From Gigaspora margarita (Eukaryota; Glomeromycota; Glomeromycetes; Diversisporales; Gigasporaceae): a stretch of DNA of 64,000 nucleotides. The stretch spans positions 297,723 to 361,722 of the forward strand of contig WTPW01000070.1 of assembly GCA_009809945.1 (NCBI GenBank), given 5' to 3'. The translations under genes were made by a program, and so were the position numbers. Each line of letters starts with the position of its first letter. Within the stretch, counting starts at the first letter, position 1. Positions 36,628 through 48,418 of this stretch are shown piece by piece. The notes under the pieces are model-generated. The model did no database searches. It was given only the letters and a program-made list of their open reading frames with translations, and had not been told where the DNA came from.

Positions 36628-36661
36628 TGGACACTGGACAAATTTATATGTCCAGTGTCCA
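36628..36661. other. Perfect 13-bp hairpin
   Basis: TGGACACTGGACA, an 8-base AT loop, then TGTCCAGTGTCCA. Function unknown; it lies between the kinase-like modules and the accessory-gene pseudogene. Confidence 0.7.
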
Positions 36662-36729
36662 GTGAAATTCATGGACATAGAGGGCTGCCTAACCCTGATT
36701 ATTAACATTGAAACAATGGCATTTCATTT

Positions 36730-37065
36730 TTTTACTTATGGTATCTCTATTAAAAATGACATTTATTCAAATTTCTGATTTTTCGAGAATGACCAAATAC
36801 GTTGCAGTTGTAACTGTCATCTAAAAAATTTATGAAAATATTCAAATTTAATAAAATACATTTGCTTTTTGTCCCTTCCATAATGGCTTGGTACAATTTT
36901 ACCCCCGATAGAATAAAATTATCCTTTTCAAATATTGCTTGAGTTTCTAGATCCCTTTCAATAACGTAATCTTCCCGCTCTATCGTGATATCCACCAACA
37001 TAAATTTAGTATCTTCTTTTCATATTTATTTGCATGTTTTACTCTCACATAGTACTTGCATAATA
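36730..37065 (-). pseudogene. Stray pseudogene copy of the Helitron accessory gene
   Basis: The open part (37001-36750) contains ERDLETQAIFEKDNF, matching ERDLETQAIFERDHF in the Helitron gene at 29.8-30.9 kb. ATGCCG near 37065 corresponds to its MPCFAD start. After an intron-like TTTTTTAG, ATGACAGTTACAACTGC corresponds to the second-exon start MTV. Frames shift several times. No helicase or hairpin accompanies it, so it is a solo remnant, perhaps of a largely deleted Helitron. Confidence 0.75.
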
Positions 37066-37200
37066 CGGCATTATTATACTGATTTTCAGAAATTTTTATT
37101 TATTGTTATCAAGCGATCAAGTTTTAACGAATAAATTTTATTCCAATTCTTCAATTTATATAATTCGGAATTTACTTCGCATATAAACCAATTTAATATA

Positions 37201-37374
37201 CAGTCAGACCACTCTAAATGCATTGCGTCGTGATCATAGTAAAAATTGAGTTAAACATGCATTTAGAGAGGTTGGAGGTAAAAATCTATAAGTGTTATAT
37301 TAGTTAAAAGACGTGCATTTAGAGGATTTCATATGTATGCATTTAGGGAGGTTACATTTAGGGAGGTCTGACTA
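37201..37374. mobile_element. Tc1/mariner-type MITE with TA duplication
   Basis: CAGTCAGACCACTCTAAATG at the left and a right end reading GGAGGTCTGACTA are inverted and flanked by TA on both sides. The CAGTCAGACC end is typical of Tc1/mariner/pogo elements. Inner TGCATTTAGAG words repeat several times. Confidence 0.75.
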
Positions 37375-37599
37375 TACAATAATGTGATACTTAAATAACA
37401 TTATTACCAATATATTAAAATATTTATTTATATTATATTTTATTGATTTAATTATTTTAATTTATTATTTAATATTATTAATATATATTTTTATTATATA
37501 AATTAAACCAAATCTCGGTTAAATCAAAAAAAATCGAATCGCATTTAATACTTTTAATAAAGTACATATCATAGTTCAAAGAATGTATTATTTAAACTA

Positions 37600-38390
37600 A
37601 ACATAATCAGCATTTCACTTTTTTGTTAAATACTTGAATAAAAAAAATTATTCACAATTGCGCAGTCCAACGGTAATCAGATAAATTATATACGAATTAG
37701 ATTAATTCATCAAAGATTCATCCTATCTAAACCTTTTAACCACAATCAATTAAATTTTATCGAGGGCTTACATCAGCAAGTTGTTTTTTTTATAAAGTCT
37801 ACATAGATCTACAACTTTACATAAATATTATATAGACTATTATATAAAAATTATATAAGTTAATTTTTATATATTATTTAATATAGAATTTATGTAAATT
37901 CTATTTAAACTTATATAAAAATAAATTTTAACAAAGACTTATGTAAATGTTATAAATTTATAAATTTTATGTATTATAATTAAGTAACTTTTATATGCTA
38001 TAAATATCTAAATAAATTTTTTACATAAATTTTATACATTACTGTTAAATAAATATTATATTTATGTATAAATTATGCTATGTAAGTCTACATTGGGTTT
38101 GTAGACTTACATATAATTTTTAAATACATAACTCTACATAAAAACAACTTTGTGATGTATAATGCAATTAGACAAATTATACCGGGTCATAATCTTAACC
38201 TATCAAAGCTACAACATATTCAAATTTCTATGAAAGTATGTAACCGAACATAACCAATATTTCACTTATATTCTAAATATATGAACAGAAAAATAATTCA
38301 TAATCGTACAATTCAACGGTAATCTGACAAATCTAAATCATATCCAAGCCACGGAATCAAATTCATTAAGGGTGCATCAGCATGACCAAA
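37600..38390 (+). repeat. Direct repeat pair enclosing a foldback
   Basis: 37600-37780 and 38235-38390 share CATTTCACTT, AATTATTCA, CAACGGTAATC and ATCAGCA words in the same order. Between them (37782-38150) GTTGTTTTTTTTATAAAGTC is mirrored by GTAGACTTACAT and AAAAACAAC, a probable MITE. No coding. Confidence 0.5.
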
Positions 38391-39002
38391 ATCATTTTAT
38401 AATTATGATTTTATTTTATTTATTTATTCATTGTGTTGTTGCGCTAGATTATCAAGGATCTACGATAAGTATTAAGTCCTTTATAAATTAATGTATATAT
38501 AAATTTCAAAATTAAATTCGTGAATATCCATTATACGTAATAAATATATTATAAATTTATTCTAATTAATATTTTGTTCATGCTATAAATGGAGCACAAA
38601 GGGAAAATAAGGCTGATGCAGAACTATACTGTATTGAAAGTTGCAGTAACGAGTCTCTTTTAACAAATATCTCTTACTACATAAAAGATTCTGCCATAAT
38701 CAATAAGGTTTTCAATTGAGACATGATATGAATTTTGTCCGAATAATTAAGGTTAACAATTAGAACTCTATATTACGTCATGAGCTCCTGCAAGTATTAG
38801 GAGTATTTATGCACGAGAATTAATTATCAGTTAATAGAATTTACAATGACTAATTTTATTTAAATAAAAATGATCATAGTTTGGCGTATAAACATAAAAT
38901 TATTACAAATAAAGTTAATAACAAAAAAAAATTACAAAAGTTTTTACTCGGTCTTTCCATCAACATCAACAGCAACATCATGATTAATTTCAGTTTGTTC
39001 TT
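38391..39002. other. AT-rich gene-free stretch 3' of the permease gene
   Basis: No gene or bounded repeat recognised. It includes the 3' flank of the permease gene; I did not find an unambiguous polyadenylation signal. Confidence 0.45.
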
Positions 39003-41063
39003 TCAGATCCTTTCTTCAAGAGATTCTTTTATTTTTTCCGTTCTTTTTATTCCACGAATTTTGTAAACAACGGGCACAAACCACGGTGGTACTAATCCTT
39101 CACCACCTGGCCCAAATGAAAAATTACCCCAAGGGTCTTTTTTCGACTTTTCAAGTGATATACGTCCAAATGATACCTTTTCTATCAACCATACAAAGGT
39201 GTTAATAACTATATAAGAGCCTATACCGGCGATGGTACCATAAGCAATATTATATGTTAATGGCATAATCGCAATAGTCCTGTAAAAATAATGATTAAGC
39301 TTTAAATGATATATAATAAAAGTATACTAATTGAGCAGATACTTACAGAAAACTAGGTACAGCATCACCTAAATATTCCCAGTTAATATCTTTAATGCCC
39401 TTTGCCATCATAACACCAATGACTACCAAAGCAGGACCAGAAGCCCATGGAGGTATGCTAGCAAAAATAGGGGCAAAAAATAACGAGATAAAAAAGAAGA
39501 ATGATACAGTAAGAGAAGTAATTCCAGTTCGACCACATTCAGTAATTCCTGAACCTGATTCAATATATGTACTAACAGGGGACGTGCCAAAAATAGCACC
39601 GATCGAAATTGATAAAGCATCACATATAAATGCAGCGGTAGAACCTTCAAAATCACCATGTTCGTCTAAGAAACCACTAAATTTTGCCATTGAATAAAGA
39701 GTGCCCGTCGTGTCCAGTATATCTATATATAAGAATGTTATTACTGCAACCCATACATCTGAGGTTCCAATGTTGAAACGCATTGCGCCTAGTGTTCTGG
39801 AATAATAGAATATGTTTATAAGCTTGTATATATAAACAGAAATATCAAACATAAACAATTCTTACTTTCCATAGGATGGAAACTAACGACATTTTTAAAG
39901 AAATCAAATCGAGCGTTACCCTCTTCCCTATGAAAAAAATCATCATAATATTTGTTTTCAGTATTCTGTAATATATAATCAGGTTATATGTTCTATAAAT
40001 AATTTTTACAAATGAAAAAAAAAGAATGATTATATGTCATTGTAATTGAAACATACGTGTAAGGAAAATAGGTGACTTGACTATTTCTAAACCAGCTTAC
40101 GATACTTATAAAAATAATTCCTAAAAATATGCTTCCCTTTACTCTAAAAAGTAATAGGGTCACAATGATCAAGAAACCTAAAATTCCTAACCAAGTAGTA
40201 GGACTTTCCATATTATGACCATTACAAATGCCAGTTGTTGCATTATAATTTTGTTCAGGACAACCACCGAGAGTCACTATTGTGGAAGGATCATGGCTTA
40301 TCAAGGCAATCCCAGCACTTCTTTGTAATCCAATGAAGGTGAGAAAGAAACCGATACCCGCACCAATTGCAAATTTTATAGATTTGGGCATAAGTTTTGT
40401 CATCCATTGACGAATACCAATTATTGAAAGAAAGATAAAAAGAAGACCTTCTACAAATATAGCAGCAATAGCAGTTTCATAAGCAATTTTACCCGAACCA
40501 TGAAAGCCGACTACAGTATAAGTGAAGTAAGCATTCATTCCCATCCTTGACGAATTAAAATAATTATGATTAGTAATTAATATGTAACTTAAAAAAAAAT
40601 TTTGTAGAATAAAATTTAAATTACCCTGGGGCAAGAGCTAACGGTAAATTTGCAAAGATTCCCATAATGGCAGTTGCTATACATGAAATGGCAGCTGTCC
40701 CAGTGATTAAGTCTCTCTGAACTATTGACTTACAAGCTATATAATCAGGATCATTGACACATAAATCCCCAGTACTAGAATTGCAAACACACGGACCACC
40801 TTTTTGGATAGAAATTAATCGAAAATTAATAAAAATATACAATATGCCTTAACATAATAAGAAATGAATTTGTACATACCTGTATCAGAAATTACCAATG
40901 CATTATCTGAAATAATATAGGCCATAGTAACGAAAGTCGCCAATCCAGCGCGAAGTTCAGTGGTAAAGTTAGTACTACGAGCATTAGGAACACCACTATT
41001 TCCAAGTTTAAAATATCTTCCGATGAAACTATTAGCTACAGCGTTATTTAATTTGACGAACAT
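39003..41063 (-). CDS. azgA: AzgA-type purine permease, six exons
   Basis: Plasma-membrane H+-coupled uptake of adenine, guanine and hypoxanthine is the known role of fungal AzgA proteins (NCS2 relatives). Exons: 41063-40880, 40799-40625, 40545-40057, 39927-39866, 39796-39347 and 39279-39003, about 545 residues, usual for the family, with many hydrophobic segments. Landmarks in order: start [135 protein letters not shown], and C-terminal [12 protein letters not shown]. All introns are GT-AG and short. Joining exon 4 (MEK) to exon 5 (TLGAMRF) with canonical sites leaves the frame one base out, so there is either a sequence error, an unusual splice site or a recent inactivating change. No purine-use genes lie beside it. 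Confidence 0.9.
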
Positions 41064-41339
41064 AATTAAAAAATTATTCCTTATTGTATTATTATTAAAT
41101 TATCATTAAGCACAAGTCGAAATAAAACTGCGTTAATGATAAAAAAAAATAAACAGGTAAAAAAAACGTTATCCAGTTTTATATAAACCGGATAAGTAAT
41201 CTGGAGCTGTCGGCGTTTGATATATAGTATTAAATTGCATTTTTATACCTTATTTTCATATTATACATATATTATTATGATAAACGACCTACTGCGTATG
41301 ATTTATACATTCATGCAATTTGATTATTAAAGATATTTC

Positions 41340-41510
41340 AATCCATTTTACCAAAAATGGGTCGGCTAAAGCGGAGTTAATTCAATATATGATCTACGCA
41401 CTGCATAAATTACATTATTGATATCTATATAACCTTCTAACAATAAATGCATCAAAAGGTAACCCTAACCCTACCCAAATTTCACTCCGCTTTAGCCGAC
41501 CCCCAAAAGG
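41340..41510. mobile_element. Short foldback/MITE with 19-bp inverted ends
   Basis: GGGTCGGCTAAAGCGGAGT near 41360 is exactly inverted at ACTCCGCTTTAGCCGACCC ending near 41502. The ~110-bp interior is AT-rich. It lies between the permease start and the MULE; target duplication not clear. Confidence 0.75.
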
Positions 41511-42003
41511 TTATTATGTGTGTGGTGTAAATGCACGTATGAAATGTGTGCCAGGTTATGCAAGTTGTCGATCATAGACCAATTAACCTGACGCTCATCT
41601 AAACGTTTACCGGTAGTACATTAATTTTAAAGAACAAAGTATTTTTAAATCGTTAAACTTTAAAAAAAAAAAAAAAAAAAAAAATCCAATATTTATCATT
41701 AAAGCATTAAAATTGATATGATAATTATTTTTCGCCCCTTATTTATGGGTCTTATCTATTTTTATAAGTTAATAATAAATAAATCGTTTATCTCCATTGT
41801 CGGAGTGTAAAAAATTACTTATTCAATGATGGATGACATAATTTGTGAATCACTTTAAACTTTATAATTTTTAATTTTCTCAATACCGTTGCTCTCTTTT
41901 GACTGTCTTATACTTTTTGACATCGGTTGTTTTTTTTTACCTTGATTGTAAAAAGCATTTTCCATATTACTATACCGTTATTGTTATAGCTCAAGTTACA
42001 AAC
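41511..42003. other. Intergenic DNA with a long A run
   Basis: A pure run of more than 20 A residues lies at about 41660-41684. Otherwise I see only AT-rich sequence leading to the MULE start; no gene. Confidence 0.5.
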
Positions 42004-42804
42004 ATGCAACCTGGTGACGCTGTAGATGATATTTCACAGGTTAAAAGTTTTTTTATAAACGATAAAATCTAAAAATAATTTTTTTTAGATAAAAAAAAAT
42101 TCGATAGTTTATGCGAGAAACCAGCTTGTAACAGAATTTTTTGAATTTGACAGTTTTTTCACGATCAATTTTGTACCACTATACCAAGCTCTTACCTGTC
42201 GCAACCCCCTGTAGAGACATTTCTAGTAGGAATGCAAGATCATCTAACAAAACCTGTAAGATTAAATATATATTTAATATATATATTTCTTATACATAAT
42301 ATATTTATTAAATATACACGTGTATTTATTTATTTTATAGACCTTTTCTTGGGAGTTCCTACCGGAGATTTTGAAGCCAGTTCTTCCCATGAATTATACT
42401 TACCTAATTCAAAATTTCGATAATCTTATCCCATTTCAAAACTTTGAAGTACCCAATTTTAAACTAGACGCATTTGTCAACGTTAATGATATAGAAAAAG
42501 CATGAATGGTTCGCAGAATTCCAAGCCTGGTCCAAACAACGATGCCAGAGACCAAAAGATTTGAAATTAAAGGGAAACGTATACTTTTTAGAGAACTACG
42601 TCACTGCATTCACAGCAATAAAGTAAAAGAAAAGCAGGGCCATCGTGAAGTAAAGAAACTATATTCTTCTCGTGCAAGAAATACATATTGTACCGCCACT
42701 ATTCATCTTCGACTAGAGCGTCAACGACTTTCACTAAGTCATCCATTGGAAATTAATATAGAATTTACACACAATCATGTTATTAATTCTGCATCATCAT
42801 GAGA

Positions 42805-44535
42805 AGCCTGTCAACGAAGTGACAGGGCGATCATTATTGCGAGATCAGATGACTTTATTAGATCACATGTTCAATTTGTTGAATTAGCCTTTTATGGATT
42901 TTGATAGTTTATCGTTGTGGTCGTTATGGTATCTTGTTTGATGCAGGTATTTCCTGGTGTATATTGTGATTGCATATGATTGTTGAAATCAGCTTACATA
43001 CTATGGATAAGACGAAAAAGGAAAAGATATTTAAGGGTGTTTTGTTAAGTTAAGAAAGTTATCTTTCTTTTCGCTATCGCTCGCCTTGTAGTGAAGGCTG
43101 GCTCTATCATCCCACCCTTCCCACCCTTCGGACAATGGCTATAATGGCAGTGTGAGGATATCACATTAGTGATTAGGTTCTGTGACTATAATGACAGTGC
43201 AAGACCTCTTCTTTCGATAATTAGGCATCACAGCTGCAATAGCAGTGCAAGAACCTCATATTGTGATTAGGTTTCACAGCTGCAATAGCAGTGCAAGAAG
43301 CTTATATTTTAGTAGTTAGATCATATGGTTGCGATTAGTAGTACAAAGATTATTGATAATTAGGCTTTATGATTATGACAATAGTGCAAGCGTGATCAGG
43401 CTTCATGACTATATTAATAGTGCAAGGGCCTCTATTATCTTTGTGGCAGCCAGCAATGACCTCATGCTGTGATTAGGCTTCATGGCTACAATAGTAGTGC
43501 AAGGACCTTATGCTTTGATTAGGTTCTGTAACTGGATTAGCAGTGCAAGAATCTCATGTTTCTTATTAGGTTCCGTGGCTGTGATAATAGTGCAATGACT
43601 TCATGTTGGGATTAGGCTCGATGGTTATAGTAGTAGGACAAGGGCCCCATGTTGTGATTTGCTCTGTGGTTGCATAGCAGTGCAAAGGCCTCATGTTTTT
43701 TATTAGGCTCTGTGGCTGTGATAGCAGTACAAGGACCTCATATGGTAATTAGGCAAGGACTCATGTTTTGGGTAGGCTCCACGGCTGTGATAGCAGTGCA
43801 AGAACCTCATGTTATGATCAGTCTCACGGCTGCAATAGCAGTACAAGGATATCTCGTTTTTATTAGGCATTACAGCTGCGATAGGCAGTGCAAGGACTTT
43901 ATGTTATAATCAGGCTCCACGGCTACAGTTGTAGTGCAAGGACCTCATGTTTTGATTAGGCTCCGCAACTGCAATAGCAGCGCAAGGACCTCATATTGTA
44001 AATAGGCACCGCGGCTACAGTAATAGTGCAAGGACCTTATGTTTTGATTAGGCACCTGCAGTTAAATATCAGTGCAAGGGCCTCATGTTATGATCAGACT
44101 TCACGACTGGAATAGCAGTACAAGAACCTCTAGTTTTTTATTAGGCTCCGCGGCTGCGATAGCAGTGCAAGGACCTCATGTTAGAAACAGGCTCCACGCT
44201 ACAGTAGTAGTGCAAGGACCTCATATTTGGATTAGGCTCTGCGGCTGCACTAGCAGTGCAAGGACCTATAGGTAAGTAATGGCATTCACGCCATACATAA
44301 TGCAATTAATTTAACCGATTCTCTTTGCGGCTATGAGATCTTTTCTTGGCATTCTTAGGATGGAATAGTTTGTTTCTTAGTGTAATTTACATAAAAGCAT
44401 ATGGTTAATTTGGTTGAAAATATTTAGGATCTAGTTATCCTACTATGTATTATAGAGCTGGTAAAATGGTAGCGAACGGAATCCCCATATGTTTTTCCTC
44501 ATACTGTAAATAAAGTCATATGATTGAGCAATAAT
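42805..44535. other. Insert splitting the MULE gene
   Basis: The MULE product should run from HNHVINSA directly to LSFRRV, but these parts are 1.7 kb apart. The boundaries carry similar 9-mers, GCATCATCA (about 42790) and GCAATAATA (about 44528), possibly a diverged target duplication. The insert is mostly the 46-bp minisatellite plus non-coding flanks. Confidence 0.55.
43130..44275 (+). repeat. Minisatellite, ~46-bp unit, about 25 copies
   Basis: Unit of the form ATTAGGCTCCGCGGCTG, then CAATAGCAGTGCAAGG and ACCTCATGTTTTG. The AGCAGTGCAAGG core recurs about every 46 bases from 43147 to 44254 with moderate divergence. Because 46 is not a multiple of three, the open frames here (43670-43909 and 44072-44275) cannot encode a regular peptide repeat and are artefacts. 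GC content is clearly higher than in the surroundings. Confidence 0.9.
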
Positions 44536-46506
44536 AATTAAGTTTCCGGCGTGTTGATAGTAAAGTCCCCGTGAAAATTTTATTACCTTATTCCGGGATG
44601 GGCACTCCCCAGCTTCAGCATTACATATTTTTGAAGACGACCTCTATTTAAATATTACTAATGAGCAAGAGCTATTTGAGATTCTAGCAGATCGAGCCTA
44701 TAATCCAGGTTACGATTACGTTGCTAAATTGTTTCAGCAGTATCGAGATAATATGCTTGGGGGTCGTAATGGAAAATCGATGTTTGAACGTTTAGCTGCT
44801 GTAGTTTTAGAATATAACAATTCAGGTCGGGGTAGAGCGGTCTTGGAGTACAATGCTAATTCCGGAAATGCATTTATTCTATGCATTGTTACGAATTTGA
44901 TGGCCCGAATACATGAAAAGATCCATCAGGCACAAGAAATCTGTTATATGGACGCATCTGCGTCTTTTGATCCTCTTAACACATCCATCACGCTCTTATA
45001 TACGAGCTGTGCAACTGGTGCTCTCCCACTTGGACTTTTTATTACATCAAATGAGCTAGAAATTACGATAGAAAAAGCAGTAATAATTACTACGTTTAAA
45101 AAAATTATTTATTTGTATTATGTATGATTTATTTTTTTTATTAAAGTTTATTCTGTTTTACTTATTTACTATTTAGTTAACTTTGTTAAAGACAATTCTC
45201 CCACCGTATGCATTTTATGGATGGGGACCACAAGTTGGGCTGACAGTTTTTTAACTGATAATTCCAATTCTAAACGTAACGCTTTAAAAACATGTTGGCT
45301 GGAAGGTAATTAATCAAGGATGTTTTAAGCAGCTTAATGAATTGAGTTAGTAAAGAAAGTTTTTGTACCGTATACGTGAGTATTATTATTTTTATAAGTA
45401 AACTTTAGATGCCTTTGATTTTGTTAAAGTTATACTAATTTAATTTACTCAAATATATATTATCGATTTTAACAAAATTCGAGGCTAGTAAATTTGCACA
45501 GTTCAGCCTGATTATTTGAATCCAATCGTTGAACATATATGACATAACATACTTTTCTTGTTTTAATTAATTTAGTATAAAGTTTAATAAAATTTTTTAA
45601 CTTATGTAGGAATTCGTTTACTGTGCATGTTCCACTTTTTGCAGGCGTTTTGGAGATTGATTTATGATTCCAAACACCAAATTGATAAAGAAGATCAGAT
45701 GTATATTATGGAAACATGAAAAAAATTTTGTATTCATTATCAAATTTAGTAATGGATATGCACTATGAAGATTTTAAATGGAAATATTATTATAAATACT
45801 AACAATTAAAAAAACATGTTGAACATTTATGGGAACATCGACAGTTTTGGGCTTTATCCTTTTGCCTTGAGTTGCCTTTACATGGTAACAACACAAACAA
45901 TTATGTTGAACGAGGCTTTGGCATCATGAAGGATATCATTTTTACGAGAACGCAAGCTTATAATCCAGTACAAACAGTGTTGGCCCCTGGACTGGACCAA
46001 TCCAGTGGACCACTACTGGACTGGACTGGTCCAGTCCAGTTCCAGTACTTACTGGAACTGGACCTAAATAATAAATATGTTTATGAATAAAAATATATTA
46101 TATTTATAAAATTTTATAATATTTATATATTGTATAAGATTTGTCTAACTATACAAATATATTAACTTGTATTTATTATTTAAATAGCATCTAAATTTTG
46201 CTACTATACAAGTTTTGATTTTATAATAAATAATTTATAATATCAGTGTATTAACTTTTTGATATAACTAAGCATCTAATCAAATTAGTATTGTAATTGT
46301 TTAGTACTTAAATTTTGCTTTTATATAAGTTTTAGTTTTAATTAATAATAATTTATAATACAATAAAATTTTGTATTTAACTAAATTGGTATTGTGATTG
46401 TTAATATCTAAATTTGCTCTTATGCAAGTTTTAGTTTTAATTAATAAATAATTTATAATATAAAAACTGGTCAATCTGAATAAATTGTTTGTATATAACA
46501 TACAAC

Positions 46507-48418
46507 CAGTGTTGGGTACAGTTCTAAGTCCAGTTTTAAAAGCTGGACTGGACTGGACCATTCCATTGGAACTAGTTCCAGTTCCAGTCCAGTCCAGTTT
46601 TTATATGATTTTATAAAAATTTTTTATTGGCCATAGGCCTTTATATAATTTGTATATACATATATACTAAGGAGAGGGCCATTTATCAGCTGATATTTTG
46701 CTACTAAGAGGCTACCCCTACCCCCTACCTGATCATAAATACTGCAATTTGATTGGCTAAAATTTTTTGAAAATTCAAAAAATTTTTAAAATTTAATCTT
46801 AAAATAAAATTTGAACTAGTGATCTGTTTTGGATGATTTTACTACCAAAATGTTTGTCTCAAAGAGATGATTCCAACGAGCCTAAAATTGCAAAAATCCA
46901 ATCACTGGATCCCAAGATCATTATAGATTTGTATTGCTTTAATTATATTAGTTTTGTATATATTAAAAGTCATTATTAAAGATCTTATAAATTTAACACT
47001 GAATAACCTATGAACCAGTGGTCCGTTTTGGATGATTTTACTACCAAAATGCTCGTCTCAGTGAGATGATTCTAATGAACCTAAAATCGTTAAATTCTAA
47101 TCACAGGATCCAAAGATCGTTATAGATTTGTGTTATTTTTAATTGATTTAATATATTTTATATTAAAATAACACAAATCTATAACAATCTGGGATCCAGT
47201 GATCATAATTTAATAATTTTAGGTTCATTAGAATCGTCTTACTAAGATGAGCATTTTGGTAGCAAAATCATTTAAAACGGATCACTGGTTCACAAGTTAT
47301 TCAATGTTAAAGTTTATAAGATCTTTAATAATAATTTTGAATATATTCAAAACTAATATAATTAAAGCAACACAAACATATAATGATCTTGGGATCCAGT
47401 GATTGGATTTTGACGATTTTAGACTCTTTGGAATCGCCTCATTGAGACAAACATTTCAGTAGTAAAATCATCCCAAACCGATCACTGGTTCAAATTTTAT
47501 TAATATTAAATTTTAAAAATTTTTAAAATTTTAAATTTTAGCCAATCAAAAGTTATCTGCTATTAGGAACGTTAACTTTTACGGATCTATTAAATCTATA
47601 TAGGTATTAACAAATTACAAATTTTATTTAAATTTTTATATGAATTATCACATGTTAATAGTATTATGGAAATGTATATAAAATATTAAGATTAAAAGTG
47701 TTTAAGATCATGCACAAGCACTAAAATTAATTAAAGTAATCCTTATAGTGATTTTGCTAAAAATTCATAGTGTAAAATATGATAATGAATTTAGTTATTG
47801 CAAACTACTTTTACTATTAATTAACTGTTTTCTATAAATCACAGTAACTACTCAATTAATCACTCTGCAGGCTCATCTAAGTGTTTTATGTTATATACAA
47901 ACAGTTTATTCAGATTGACCAGTTTTTATTTTATAAATTATTTATTAATTAAAACTAAAACTTGCATAAGAGCAAATTTAGATATTAAAAATCACAATAC
48001 CAATTTAGTTAAATACAAAATTTTATTGTATTATAAATTATTATTAATTAAAACTAAAACTTATATAAAAGCAAAATTTAAGTACTAAACAATTACAATA
48101 CTAATTTAATTAGATGCTTAGTTATATCAAAAAGTTAATATATTGATATTATAAATTATTTATTATAAAATCAAAACTTGTATAGTAGCAAAATTTAGAT
48201 GCTATTTAAATAATAAATATATACAAGTTAATATATTTGTATAATTAGACAAATCTTATACAATATATAAATATTATAAAATTTTATAAATATAATTTAT
48301 TTTTATTCATAAACATATTTATTATTTAGGTCCAGTTCCAGTAAGTACTGGAACTGGACTGGACCAGTCCAGTCCAGTAGTGGTCCACTGGACCAGTCCA
48401 GTCCAGGGGCCAACACTG
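46507..48418 (-). mobile_element. hAT-like element E (inner inverted copy), 8-bp TSD
   Basis: Starts CAGTGTTGGGTAC and ends GGGGCCAACACTG, the complement of the outer copy, 1912 bp. It is flanked by the exact duplication CATACAAC (46499-46506 and 48419-48426). The inner copy still shows the uninterrupted insertion site near 47875-47900 (CATCTAAGTGTTTTATGTTA), which proves the outer element was whole before insertion. Confidence 0.9.
46800..47525. repeat. Internal palindromic ~115-bp modules of element E
   Basis: A module (GTTTTGGATGATTTTACTAC, CAAAATG, GTCTCA..GAGATGATTC, CCTAAAAT, CAATCACTGGATCC) occurs about four times in alternating orientation. It is mirrored in the other copy at 48820-49510. 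The same module recurs in the unrelated-ended MITE at 61.1-61.9 kb. Confidence 0.75.

Larger units (their letters stand above)
42004..45974 (+). pseudogene. MULE-type transposase gene, broken
   Basis: MULE transposases (MuDR class) cut and paste DNA. Start ATG at 42004 (MQPGDAVDDISQ), intron about 42040-42090, then FDSLCEKPAC. A second intron (about 42255-42340) precedes LGVPTGDFEASSSHELYLPN. RRIPSLVQTTMPE to CTATIHLRLERQRLSLSHPL and FTHNHVINSA follow. The frame resumes near 44540 (LSFRRVDSKV, then FRDGHSPASALHIFEDD). The catalytic core has ICYMDASASFDPLNTSITLL and GALPLGLFITSNELE, then ILPPYAFYGWGPQVGL after an intron, AFWRLIYDSKHQIDKED, and ERGFGIMKDIIFTRTQAYNP. A 1.7 kb minisatellite-bearing insert separates NSA from LSF, and a hAT-like element begins at 45975. 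The expected C-terminus (SWIM-type zinc finger) is absent. Stops and shifts occur after 42802, at 44570, 45210 and 45715-45800. Confidence 0.8.

Noticed and set aside
39395-39697. 100-codon plus-strand frame
   Set aside because: It is antisense to permease exon 5.
43670-44275. Repetitive protein with IAVQGPH units
   Set aside because: The 46-bp DNA unit is not a multiple of three; the open frames are short chance translations of the minisatellite.
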